Of a stretch of DNA of 64,000 bases, positions 8,284 to 16,389 are shown in pieces. The translations under genes and the position numbers were made by a program. The stretch is from Shouchella sp047238345. GTDB taxonomy: Bacteria > Bacillota > Bacilli > Bacillales > Bacillaceae_D. The notes below the pieces were generated by a model that saw only the letters and a list, made by a program, of their open reading frames with translations, was not told where the DNA came from and searched no databases. Location of the stretch: NCBI RefSeq assembly GCF_047238345.1, contig NZ_JBDFMQ010000001.1:3534001-3598000 (forward strand), read 5' to 3'. Every line of letters begins with the position of its first letter. Position 1 is the stretch's first letter.

Positions 8284-9601
8284 ATTGGTTTGATTCTATT
8301 GTAAACTTTTCGATCGTTGTCTTCAATTGCTTGGCTTGATTTGCCAAGTCTTTTGACAATGTTTCAATTTCCTCTAACGCCGTAGTCTGCTCTTCAGTCA
8401 TTGCCGTTACCTCCTGAGCACCTGCAGACGTTTGTTCGGCAATCGCAGCAACTTCTTCTGTTTTAACAGAACTTGCTTCAATCGATTGCTTCTGCTTGTC
8501 CGACAAATTGGAAATGACTTCAATCATTTCCGTAACGATCTTTGCAGATGATTCCATTTCAAGAATTGCATTCGTTGTCTTTTCACCTTGTTCCGACTGC
8601 ACCCTCGCAACCGTCACTTGTTCCTCGATATTTTTCACAACTTGCTTCACTTCTTCTTGAATGGTGGAAATTAATTGATTAATGGATTCCACTGCTTGTG
8701 TACTTTCATCAGCAAGCTTTCGTACCTCACTCGCTACAACCGCAAATCCACGGCCGTGCTCTCCTGCACGAGAGGCTTCGATTGACGCATTCAAAGCCAG
8801 TAAATTCGTCTGCTTTGCAATCGTACCAACGAATGCTGTAATGCTACCAACTTCTTGCGCTTGCTCCTCTAAACGATGCACTGAGTCAAGTGAATGCTCT
8901 TGCTTTGTTGTTAAATCTTCAATCCCTTTAACGAGACTCGTTGTCATTTCGCGACTCGTTACAAGCAATCCGCCCATTTCATTGGCTTGTTCGGCGGATT
9001 GAGACGCTTTATTTTGCATTTCATTTGCCATCTCTGTTGTTTCTTCAAGAGAAAACACCGTTTCTTGAATCGCTTGGGCCGCGTTTTCAGCACCGCTCGC
9101 AATTTCTCCCATCGTGAAACCAATCTGTTCCGCTTGAGATGAAGATGTGGCTGTAGCAAGACTTAATTGCTGCACACGTTCTTCCGTTTCCACAAAGTTA
9201 CGATCAATATCGTGAACCATTCCATGTAAACTTGAAAGCATTTTATTATAGGCAACGCCTAACGCTCGTAATTCGTCATCGGATTTTGATAGCTCTACAT
9301 TTTGATCAATTACACCTGAAGCCGCTTCTGTCACCGCTTGTTCAAGTTGCGCTAACGGCTTCGTAATGATCGTTGATAAAAAGTAACCTAAAATCCCACT
9401 CCAAATGACTCCGGCTAATAAAACAAGCAACGTTAACCATGTAGGATCAATGTTCAACATTGAAGCAACGTAATCTGCTAAAAAGTACAGAATGATGGCA
9501 CTCGTAGCAAACGTAATGCCTGCCACTGCACTAACACCTAATACAATCTTCTTTCGAATACTAAACCTGTACCTTTTAGAGACCTTTTTCCCTGCTTCCA
9601 T
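8282..9601 (-). CDS. Methyl-accepting chemotaxis protein without a large sensor domain
   Basis: 439 residues. Two membrane helices (about 19-42 and 55-79) are joined by an external loop of only about 12 residues, so there is no extracellular ligand domain. A HAMP segment (about 79-131) leads into a long coiled-coil signalling domain with the hairpin tip motif SIEASRAGEHGRGFAVVASE (about 270-290), which contacts CheA and CheW. The protein must sense membrane, cytoplasmic or energetic signals rather than an external ligand. It is inserted between ywlE and rpiB, which are neighbours in B. subtilis, and has its own terminator. Confidence 0.92.
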   Translation of the reverse strand: MEAGKKVSKRYRFSIRKKIVLGVSAVAGITFATSAIILYFLADYVASMLNIDPTWLTLLVLLAGVIWSGILGYFLSTIITKPLAQLEQAVTEAASGVIDQNVELSKSDDELRALGVAYNKMLSSLHGMVHDIDRNFVETEERVQQLSLATATSSSQAEQIGFTMGEIASGAENAAQAIQETVFSLEETTEMANEMQNKASQSAEQANEMGGLLVTSREMTTSLVKGIEDLTTKQEHSLDSVHRLEEQAQEVGSITAFVGTIAKQTNLLALNASIEASRAGEHGRGFAVVASEVRKLADESTQAVESINQLISTIQEEVKQVVKNIEEQVTVARVQSEQGEKTTNAILEMESSAKIVTEMIEVISNLSDKQKQSIEASSVKTEEVAAIAEQTSAGAQEVTAMTEEQTTALEEIETLSKDLANQAKQLKTTIEKFTIESNQ

Positions 9602-9620
9602 TCACATTCATCCTTTTCGA

Positions 9621-10052
9621 TTAAGTTTGCCGCAAGAAATCTTTTATCGCTGTTTTGATTTGTCTTGCAGCTTGTTTATAATCCTCATCATTGCCGCCAA
9701 AAGGATCTTCAATATCGTGTCCTTCTTTTCCAGCTGCTTCTTGCAAAGTTGACACACTTTGATGAGGGTAACCCTCTTCAACAATTTTTCTATGAGAAGC
9801 TGACATCGTTAACACTTTATCAGCCCAGTGAATTAATTCGTCAGATAGCGGTTGTGACTTATGGTCAACTTTAATGCCTTCTTTTTCCAATATTTTTTTT
9901 GAACCACTAGACATAACCTGTCCATGATCAGCACTCACGCCTGCTGATTTAACATTATATCGGTCTGCGCCGTATTTTTTTAAATAGGCTTCTGCTAATG
10001 GAGAACGACATGTATTGCCTGTACATATAACTAAAATATTTTGCTTTTTCAT
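9621..10052 (-). CDS. ywlE: Protein-arginine phosphatase (LMW-PTP fold)
   Basis: 143 residues. The P-loop is C10-TGNTC-R16-S with Thr14 at the position that selects phosphoarginine in B. subtilis YwlE, where tyrosine phosphatases have Ile. The general acid is Asp116 in EDPFGG. The enzyme removes phosphate from arginines added by McsB and so opposes the arginine-phosphate degradation tag and heat-shock response. ATG start with AAGGAG upstream. It follows mntP in the order seen in B. subtilis. Confidence 0.93.
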   Translation of the reverse strand: MKKQNILVICTGNTCRSPLAEAYLKKYGADRYNVKSAGVSADHGQVMSSGSKKILEKEGIKVDHKSQPLSDELIHWADKVLTMSASHRKIVEEGYPHQSVSTLQEAAGKEGHDIEDPFGGNDEDYKQAARQIKTAIKDFLRQT

Positions 10053-10116
10053 CTTTCCACTCCTTAAATTGTTATCAACGTTTCATTAGTTTAGCACAAG
10101 TGACCCCGTTGATTCA

Positions 10117-10659
10117 TCAAAGTGGAAGCATAATTTTTAAGCCAAAACCAATCAAAATAATTCCGCCTAAAACTTCTCCATAAGATCCAATTAACTTATG
10201 AAATTTCGAGCCAATTAGTAAGCCGATCCAAGATAAACACATACTAACTGCACCAATAATTAAAACGGTCAGCATGACTTTTGTCCCTAAAATACCAAAC
10301 GACAAGCCAGCAGAGAAACTATCTAAGCTTACACCTAAAGCAAATAATAAGAGGCCAAACCCAATTGGTTTCAATTTAGAATCCTCTTGATCAGAAAAAG
10401 AAGCCAAGATCATTTGAACACCAATTATAAGTAGCATGCCTCCACCTATGTATGTGGCGATTACGTCGTATTTACTTGACAACCATTGCCCTGTCAACAT
10501 TCCTAGTAGTGGCATAAAAACGTGGAACAAACCAATCGTGACACCTATACGAAAAATTTGTTTCCCTGTTAGACCTAACATCCCCATACCAAGGGTTACA
10601 GAGAATGCATCCATCCCTAAAGCTGCTGCCATAATCATTATCGTCACAATCTCGTGCAT
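10117..10659 (-). CDS. mntP: Manganese efflux pump MntP
   Basis: 180 residues, six predicted membrane helices arranged as two repeats. The conserved acidic motifs GMDAFSV (about 16-22) and GVSLDSFSAG (about 109-118) carry the metal-binding aspartates. The family exports Mn(II). The start ATG has GGGAGGAG upstream. The 289-base gap before it contains the terminator of the upstream gene. I looked for a yybP-ykoY manganese riboswitch there and did not find its conserved core, so the mode of regulation is open. Confidence 0.93.
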   Translation of the reverse strand: MHEIVTIMIMAAALGMDAFSVTLGMGMLGLTGKQIFRIGVTIGLFHVFMPLLGMLTGQWLSSKYDVIATYIGGGMLLIIGVQMILASFSDQEDSKLKPIGFGLLLFALGVSLDSFSAGLSFGILGTKVMLTVLIIGAVSMCLSWIGLLIGSKFHKLIGSYGEVLGGIILIGFGLKIMLPL

Positions 10660-10815
10660 TGTTTAACTCCTCCCGTAAAAACATGCTATTCGAATGTATG
10701 CACGGGCACGGGAATTTAGACAGGCTAATAAAAACCCCATGTAAAAAGGATGAAGACAAACATAGCACGCCCTTAGCACGGACGTTGGATTTGCAATAAT
10801 GAAATCCACTCACAT

Positions 10816-10866
10816 AAAAAAATCCCTCCAATGTTTGCACTTTTTAAGTGCCTACAATTAGAGGGA
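10816..10866 (-). terminator. Long-stem terminator between the RraB-like gene and mntP
   Basis: Minus strand arms of about 20 bases (TCCCTC..GCACTT and AAGTGC..GAGGGA, few mismatches) followed by seven T. It lies about 85 bases after the upstream stop and 150 bases before mntP, so it could also serve as an attenuator of mntP. Confidence 0.75.
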
Positions 10867-10948
10867 GACAGTTTGCTTACTCACTCAAAACATTTTCTTT
10901 TATAGGTCGACTGAATTTTTATTGTTTCTACTCTGAACATCGCATCGT

Positions 10949-11752
10949 TTATTCAGCCATAGCTCCCCAACCATCTATGGTGACTTCGTATTTTGCCGTT
11001 AAAGATTCTAAATCTCTTAACCTTCGAATAATCTCCTGGTGTGTAAGGGGAATCGTGCGTGTGCACGCTAAAACGTACTCGCCTTGGTCACGATCCTCAT
11101 CGACTTCGACGGTATAGCCTTCTAATTCGATAATTTTCGCTACTTTCCGAGCCATTCGTCGATTCGAACAAAGCAAGATAAATTCTACTTCATGAGGTTT
11201 GCTCATATCGACGCCTGCATCTTTTAAACTTTGCAGGACTGCACCGTCGTCATCATTCGGAAAGTCGACCGGGGTAATGTACGTCACATTGTAAAAGTAA
11301 AACGACTTCTGTTCTTCTTCAGAGGACAGCACTTCTTCAAATCCTAATTCCTCTAACGTTCTCATATATTGAGTACGTCCGCCTTGGTTATAAGAAACAA
11401 GAAATCCAACATCCTTTACATTGCTAAGAAAAAAATACCGTTGCCACTGCTGCAGGATCTCTCCAAACGATTGCAAACGCACGATTTCATCTGGAATGTT
11501 TGGGAAAATCGCCACTGTGTCGAGCAATCGCTCTGACTCCGTATAGAAGTATTCAATCATTCCTAACAGTTCTTCCATTTCGGGCTGATTGGAAAAATAG
11601 CTTTCGTCGAGGCCAAATACCTCATCCGAAATTAAATAATAAGGGATCTCACATGTTTTACGATCGACTTGCATCGTAATTGTTCCATAAATGACTTCTG
11701 TTGCTGGATCCACTTCCGCCCTATACAAAAACCGTTGCTTTGAATGCTCCAT
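10949..11752 (-). CDS. DUF695-like / RraB-like two-domain protein
   Basis: 267 residues from ATG 11752, which has AAAGGAG six bases upstream; the frame opens at 11809 without a ribosome site. The C-terminal half (about 165-267) fits the RraB family: a DGAVLQSLKDAG opening, a MSKPHEVEFILLC strand, and the closing YEVTIDGWGAM. The N-terminal half resembles DUF695. RraB in E. coli inhibits RNase E, but bacilli use RNase Y and J, so the target here is unknown. The protein is soluble and acidic. It is inserted between mntP and ywlC, which are adjacent in B. subtilis. Confidence 0.7.
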   Translation of the reverse strand: MEHSKQRFLYRAEVDPATEVIYGTITMQVDRKTCEIPYYLISDEVFGLDESYFSNQPEMEELLGMIEYFYTESERLLDTVAIFPNIPDEIVRLQSFGEILQQWQRYFFLSNVKDVGFLVSYNQGGRTQYMRTLEELGFEEVLSSEEEQKSFYFYNVTYITPVDFPNDDDGAVLQSLKDAGVDMSKPHEVEFILLCSNRRMARKVAKIIELEGYTVEVDEDRDQGEYVLACTRTIPLTHQEIIRRLRDLESLTAKYEVTIDGWGAMAE

Positions 11753-11873
11753 TTTATGCTCCTTTGCACCGCAGTCTTGTCTTTCTCGATATTGTTGCAA
11801 AAACACCATACATAAACGTTAGGCTTATCCCACTATATTCACTTATTGTAGCATTCATTACACGTTCAGCGCT

Positions 11874-12908
11874 TTAAGATCTCTTCATTAGGCGCTTTCC
11901 TCCTGATGCTTTTTCAAGTCGATTCATTACGGCTTCTCCTACCCCACTGGTCGAAACGGCTTCAACAAAAATGATGGAAACTCCTCTTTTATCAAATTCT
12001 CGCAACGCCTCATAAAGAACTTGAGCCAGCTTTTGAACCGATTGAGCATCGATGCTTTCGTCCGCCTGATCGTAATAGTGTTTAGCCAATACGCCCACAC
12101 GCTCTCCTCTTGCCTGTGCCGTTAGAATAGCAGAATGAATTTGATTTGCATCCTCCACAATATACACAGCAGCTTCTGGCGCATAGTGTGTATATTTCAT
12201 TCCTGGTGATTTCGGTTGTTCTTTTTGGTTTAACAATGAGCGATCCACATCAATTTTTCCGATAACGTCCTCAATCTCTTCTTTCGTCACACCACCAGGT
12301 CTGTACAAAACAGGCGTTTCTTCAACAATACTTAAAACCGTTGATTCTAGCCCAATGCCAGTCTTTCCGCCATCAACAATGCCATCAATCCGCCCATCTA
12401 AATCTAGCAACACATGTTCAGCCGAAGTAGGAGAAGGACGCCCAGAGCGGTTTGCACTTGGAGCAGCGACCGGCACTTGACACTCTCTTAAAAAGATCTG
12501 AGCGATTGGATGAGACGGCATCCGTATGCCGACAGTTGATAACCCAGCGGTTACATTCTTAGCAATAGTCGGCTTTGCTTTAAAGATCAGCGTTAGAGCA
12601 CCTGGCCAAAACGCATCCATAAGACGTTGAGCATGATCTGGAATCTCTTCCACTAACTGATGAAGTTGCTCTTTTTCACCGATGTGGACAATCAGTGGAT
12701 TATCGCTCGGTCTTCCTTTCGCTTTAAAAATTTCACTGACAGCATCGTCTGATAGCGCGTTGGCACCTAGCCCATAGACCGTTTCCGTTGGGAACGCCAC
12801 AAGCTTATTATCCCTTATCCACATTGTCGATTCTTGTAAGAATAAGGCTTGATCGTCAATGGTTTTATTTTTATCCACATTCCAAACTCTCGTATGTTTA
12901 TAACTCAC
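11874..12908 (-). CDS. ywlC: L-threonylcarbamoyladenylate synthase (Sua5/YwlC)
   Basis: 344 residues from GTG 12908. The YrdC/TsaC domain (about 20-205) has the KxR-SxN type signature: FPTETVYGLGANA, KGRPSDNPLIVHI and APSANRSGRPSPT. A C-terminal Sua5 domain follows (about 225-344). It makes threonylcarbamoyl-AMP from threonine, bicarbonate and ATP for t6A37 in ANN-decoding tRNAs. The GTG was chosen because it leaves 33 residues before the VAFPTETVYG strand, as in B. subtilis YwlC, and has AGAGGCG upstream; GTG 12938 is possible. The first 95 bases of the gene contain two perfect DnaA boxes. Confidence 0.93.
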   Translation of the reverse strand: MSYKHTRVWNVDKNKTIDDQALFLQESTMWIRDNKLVAFPTETVYGLGANALSDDAVSEIFKAKGRPSDNPLIVHIGEKEQLHQLVEEIPDHAQRLMDAFWPGALTLIFKAKPTIAKNVTAGLSTVGIRMPSHPIAQIFLRECQVPVAAPSANRSGRPSPTSAEHVLLDLDGRIDGIVDGGKTGIGLESTVLSIVEETPVLYRPGGVTKEEIEDVIGKIDVDRSLLNQKEQPKSPGMKYTHYAPEAAVYIVEDANQIHSAILTAQARGERVGVLAKHYYDQADESIDAQSVQKLAQVLYEALREFDKRGVSIIFVEAVSTSGVGEAVMNRLEKASGGKRLMKRS

Positions 12909-13127
12909 TATCTGTTCGCCTCTTTCATTGTAAAACACTTTTTTTCATTTATTGCTCAAATGCTTGCTATATTAACATTCACTCTATTTTATCAGACTAA
13001 TCTATCGATTGCATCAAAAGAAAAAACAGTTTATCCACGGCTGTGGATAAACTGTTTATAAGTTGATAAACCGAGCTATATTTCACCACATCTTCATTTA
13101 TTCACAAGACTTATACACAAATCCACA
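12815..13127. promoter_or_regulatory. Cluster of DnaA boxes at the 5' end of ywlC
   Basis: Six matches to TTATNCACA (one with a single mismatch) within 305 bases: TTATCCACA at 12815-12823 and 12871-12879, TTATCCACG at 13031-13039, inverted TTATCCACA at 13042-13050, TTATTCACA at 13098-13106 and TTATACACA at 13111-13119. One nine-base perfect site would be expected by chance only every several tens of kilobases, so the cluster is real. From memory, ywlC is among the B. subtilis loci bound by DnaA outside oriC. Confidence 0.8.
13016..13057 (-). terminator. Perfect 15-bp hairpin terminator of ywlB carrying two DnaA boxes
   Basis: Arms at 13024-13038 and 13043-13057 are perfect reverse complements with a four-base GGCT loop. 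On the minus strand the stem is followed by TTTTTT, so it terminates ywlB transcription. Two DnaA boxes face each other inside the stem. Confidence 0.8.
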
Positions 13128-13131
13128 AGCA

Positions 13132-13578
13132 TCATCCAATATGCGAACACGAATAGGACCAAACCAACGTGTCAGTTGAACGGGCAATCTGTTGATAATG
13201 GTCTAATTGTTTTATTTCAGGAGGGATAAGGCCTTCAGCTACTCGTTCAAATCCAAGAGGTTCAAACAGTGACGCTTTCCCTTCACTAAGCGCGTACACT
13301 TGATTAACGCCTTCTGAATGGGCAAACGCTAACGCAAGCTGGATAAATTCAACAGCCGCCATCGCGTGAGTCTTTTTACTATCAATAACTAACGTACGTA
13401 ACAAACCGACATCCGATACTTTATCTAAACCCACTGTACCAACTAAAGTTCCCTCTTCGTTTTCCACGATAACAAAACTATCTATTTGACTCGGTGTTGT
13501 CGCTGAACCGACTCGTGCAAACAAGTGCTGAACAGCTAATACATCCGTTTCTTCCATTTTTCGTACGGTTAATGGCAT
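13132..13578 (-). CDS. ywlB: GNAT-family N-acetyltransferase YwlB
   Basis: 148 residues with a single, rather divergent GNAT fold: an MPLTVRKMEETD opening strand, the central LLRTLVIDSKKTHAMAAVEF strand-loop-helix where acetyl-CoA binds, and the typical LFEPLGFERV ending motif. The substrate is unknown. It lies between spoIIR and ywlC exactly as ywlB does in B. subtilis. The hairpin terminator with embedded DnaA boxes follows 75 bases downstream. Confidence 0.85.
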   Translation of the reverse strand: MPLTVRKMEETDVLAVQHLFARVGSATTPSQIDSFVIVENEEGTLVGTVGLDKVSDVGLLRTLVIDSKKTHAMAAVEFIQLALAFAHSEGVNQVYALSEGKASLFEPLGFERVAEGLIPPEIKQLDHYQQIARSTDTLVWSYSCSHIG

Positions 13579-13631
13579 AAGTACGCCCTCCTTTTTTTCA
13601 TTCTATGAGAAGGCTTGTACATATATGCCTA

Positions 13632-14240
13632 TTAACCAAATAACCGATCCCAAAAAGATTCAAACATATCCACAACAAAGAATGACGTTTCAACTTCATC
13701 TTGATTGTCCACAGGTTCTGTTTCTTCTGCTTCTTTCGCTTCAGCATTGTCCATATCTAAAAAGCAAAGCGGCGGAAACAATACACACCACCAGTTTTCA
13801 CCTTCACCATCGCCAAGCGTAACAAGTACAGCCTGGTATAAGCCTGCCGGATAAACCAAGTCGCCATAAAGTTTAGTTGGGAACGAGACATCTTCATTGA
13901 ACGCCACATCAAATTGCTGGTCTTTGCCGTACTTTGCTAATTCGTTTTCTACAATGGCTTCGATTTCATCCATATTTCCTTCAATCGTTGTTACCGCTTC
14001 ATCAAATGTCTCAACATCGTTGACCCATTTTGTAATTTCTGCATTTATCTCATCGCGGATGTCCCGCTTTAACATTTGGTCACTGACTGAATCACTATTG
14101 GCGAGAATGCGTAAACGAATAGCATCATCTGTATTGACTTCTTGATGAAACTGACTGACCGCTTGAACGCTTTGCGCTTCCCAACTCATTAGTCCTACAC
14201 ATAAAGAGATTAATAGATAAATGATTGCTTTTGCTTTCAT
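13632..14240 (-). CDS. spoIIR: Stage II sporulation protein R
   Basis: 202 residues from ATG 14240; AAGGGG lies 11 bases upstream, and the frame opens at 14264 without a ribosome site. An N-terminal signal segment (about 1-27) sends the protein out of the forespore. The conserved body begins at NTDDAIRLRILANSDSVSDQ and includes the WWCVLFPPLCFLD motif (about 150-162). SpoIIR made in the forespore activates SpoIIGA, which cleaves pro-sigma-E in the mother cell. A sigma-F type promoter lies directly upstream. The acidic linker near the C-terminus is variable in the family. Confidence 0.93.
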   Translation of the reverse strand: MKAKAIIYLLISLCVGLMSWEAQSVQAVSQFHQEVNTDDAIRLRILANSDSVSDQMLKRDIRDEINAEITKWVNDVETFDEAVTTIEGNMDEIEAIVENELAKYGKDQQFDVAFNEDVSFPTKLYGDLVYPAGLYQAVLVTLGDGEGENWWCVLFPPLCFLDMDNAEAKEAEETEPVDNQDEVETSFFVVDMFESFWDRLFG

Positions 14241-14263
14241 TGTAAGCACCGCCCCTTCCTCCA

Positions 14264-14293
14264 TAGCATGGTCAGGGCGCTCACAATATAAAC
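14264..14293 (-). promoter_or_regulatory. Candidate sigma-F promoter of spoIIR
   Basis: Minus strand GTTTA, 15 bases, GACCATGCTA, about 25 bases upstream of the spoIIR start. It fits the -35 GYWTA and the AnnnTA end of the -10 consensus but not the GG start. SpoIIR is known to be sigma-F dependent. Confidence 0.45.
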
Positions 14294-14322
14294 AACGAAT
14301 CGTTCGACAATCTTGTAGTCTA

Positions 14323-15162
14323 TTAAGTTACAGAGATGAGGACAATTCGATCTTTTTTATTAATATCCTCGATGACATCAATTACCGCTGTCGGAAATTG
14401 TTCTTGGAAAAGGGTTTTTACTGACTCTCCTTGCCCTGCTCCAACTTCAAGGGCAATCATCGACCCAGAATGAGTGTATAACGGCGCGTCTTTCGCAAGC
14501 CGTCGATAAATGGCCAACCCATCGTCTCCAGCAAACAAAGCAAGCGCTGGTTCGTACTCTCTTACTTGTTCAGCCAGTGATGCGCGATCGGTTTCTGGAA
14601 TATATGGGGGATTTGATACAATGACATCAAACGTTTTGCCACGGACAGGCTCAAACAAATTTCCATGCTTAAACAGAACGTCAGCCTTTAACGTTTTCGC
14701 ATTTTTTTGCGCCACAGCAAGCGCATCTTCTGAAAGGTCAATTGCAGTGACAAGAGATTCTGGCGATTCTAGCTTAAGGGTGATCGCAATCGCCCCACTA
14801 CCAGTTCCAATGTCCACAATTCGCTTCGCCCCATTGATCCGTTGCAAAATTGCCAGCACAAGCTCTTCTGTTTCTGGACGAGGGATAAGAACGTCTTTTG
14901 ATACGTTAAACAATCGCCCATAGAACGACTCCGTCCCAATTAGATGTTGGACAGGCACACCAGTCGTCAACGTTTTGACATCTTCTTCAAACGCCTTTAA
15001 CGTTGATTCGTCCATAAAATCGTGAAAACCCGCTAATAAAGACGCACGATCTTTTTGCAAATGGTGCCGCAATAACCATTCACCTGCTGGTTCTTCAAGC
15101 TGATGATCTCGCAAAAAAGACGAAGCCCAGTTCAGAGCTTCGTATACCGTCTTCTTCATCAC
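14323..15162 (-). CDS. prmC: Release factor glutamine methyltransferase
   Basis: 279 residues. The N-terminal helical domain (about 1-85) binds the release factor; the SAM domain carries DIGTGSG at 117-123 and the catalytic NPPY at 184-187. It methylates the Gln of the GGQ loop in RF1 and RF2. The start overlaps the prfA stop by four bases, so the enzyme and its substrate are co-translated. The operon ends at 14323 without an obvious strong terminator, and spoIIR follows 83 bases later with its own promoter. Confidence 0.96.
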   Translation of the reverse strand: MMKKTVYEALNWASSFLRDHQLEEPAGEWLLRHHLQKDRASLLAGFHDFMDESTLKAFEEDVKTLTTGVPVQHLIGTESFYGRLFNVSKDVLIPRPETEELVLAILQRINGAKRIVDIGTGSGAIAITLKLESPESLVTAIDLSEDALAVAQKNAKTLKADVLFKHGNLFEPVRGKTFDVIVSNPPYIPETDRASLAEQVREYEPALALFAGDDGLAIYRRLAKDAPLYTHSGSMIALEVGAGQGESVKTLFQEQFPTAVIDVIEDINKKDRIVLISVT

Positions 15163-16229
15163 GATTCCGCATTCTTCATTGCTTCGGATTGCTCTTCCAC
15201 AATGAGTGCATCAATAATTTCATCCAATTGGCCTTGCAAGATCTGCTCAAGCTTTTGAATCGTTAAGCCAATACGGTGATCCGTTACGCGACTTTGCGGA
15301 AAATTGTAGGTACGAATTCGCTCAGAGCGATCGCCTGTGCCAATCGCACTTTTACGTGCATCTGCGTATTCCGCATGCGCTTCTTGCTGCACTTTATCAA
15401 AAATACGCGCGCGCAGCACTTTCATTGCTTTTTCTTTATTTTTAATTTGTGATTTTTCATCTTGGCACGATACGACGGTATTGGTTGGTAAATGGGTTAA
15501 CCGAACCGCTGACATTGTTGTATTAACACTCTGCCCACCAGGACCGCTTGATGTGAAGGTATCCACGCGAATGTCTTTCTCGTGAATATCAATTTCCACT
15601 TCTTCCGCCTCAGGTAATACAGCTACTGTTGCTGTCGACGTATGAATCCGTCCGCCAGATTCTGTCTTCGGCACACGCTGAACACGGTGAGCACCGTTTT
15701 CATATTTAAGCTTTGAATAGGCGCCTGATCCATTCACCATAAAAATCACTTCTTTATAGCCACCAATTTCATTTGCCTGAGCTTCAATAATTTCCGTTTT
15801 CCACCCTTGCACTTCTGCAAATCGATAGTACATTTTAAATAAATCCGATGCGAAAAGCTGCGCTTCATCTCCACCAGCTGCTCCACGAATTTCAACAATA
15901 ACGTTTTTATCATCATTCGGATCTTTTGGTAGCAAAAGAATTTTCAAGCGAGCTTCTAACTCTTCTTTACGCGTGGACAATTCCTCAAGCTCTTCTTTCA
16001 CCATTTGGTACATCTCGTCATCTAATTTATCTTCTAGCATCGCTTTTGCTTCAAGATGCTGCTCATGAACTTCTTTATATTCGCGATAAGCTTGAACGGT
16101 TTCTTCTATTTGCGCTTGCTCCTTAGAATACTCTCGTAGTTTGTTTGTATCACTAATTACATCTGGATCACTTAACTGTTCATTCAAAAAATCATATCGA
16201 TCTTCAACAGATTGCAAACGATCTAACAC
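15159..16229 (-). CDS. prfA: Peptide chain release factor 1
   Basis: 356 residues, normal length. The GGQ motif at 231-233 enters the peptidyl transferase centre. The stop-codon recognition tripeptide region reads RVPKTESGGRIHTS, with Pro-Lys-Thr at 187-189 where RF1s carry PAT, PVT or PET, so it reads UAA and UAG. The GTG start has GAGGTGA upstream. A good sigma-A promoter lies 45 bases before the gene. prmC follows with a four-base overlap. Confidence 0.97.
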   Translation of the reverse strand: MLDRLQSVEDRYDFLNEQLSDPDVISDTNKLREYSKEQAQIEETVQAYREYKEVHEQHLEAKAMLEDKLDDEMYQMVKEELEELSTRKEELEARLKILLLPKDPNDDKNVIVEIRGAAGGDEAQLFASDLFKMYYRFAEVQGWKTEIIEAQANEIGGYKEVIFMVNGSGAYSKLKYENGAHRVQRVPKTESGGRIHTSTATVAVLPEAEEVEIDIHEKDIRVDTFTSSGPGGQSVNTTMSAVRLTHLPTNTVVSCQDEKSQIKNKEKAMKVLRARIFDKVQQEAHAEYADARKSAIGTGDRSERIRTYNFPQSRVTDHRIGLTIQKLEQILQGQLDEIIDALIVEEQSEAMKNAES

Positions 16230-16271
16230 GACGTCACCTCATCTTTATTCCGCTAGCTACATATCCTATCT

Positions 16272-16301
16272 ATTATAGTATATGGCGCTTCTACTGGTCA
16301 A
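16272..16301 (-). promoter_or_regulatory. Sigma-A promoter of prfA-prmC
   Basis: Minus strand TTGACC, 18 bases, TATAAT, about 43 bases upstream of the prfA GTG. Confidence 0.7.
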
Positions 16302-16389
16302 TGCACCCTCATGATGCGGTTTGTATTCTGCCTCTCTTGGGAATACTACCTAGAGCGAATACAAGTTCAGAAAAAAAGGCGGGATAACG

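Noticed and set aside
10660..10948. Possible manganese riboswitch (yybP-ykoY) before mntP.
   Set aside because: None of the conserved loop sequences was found. The one strong hairpin with T-run fits the terminator of the preceding gene.
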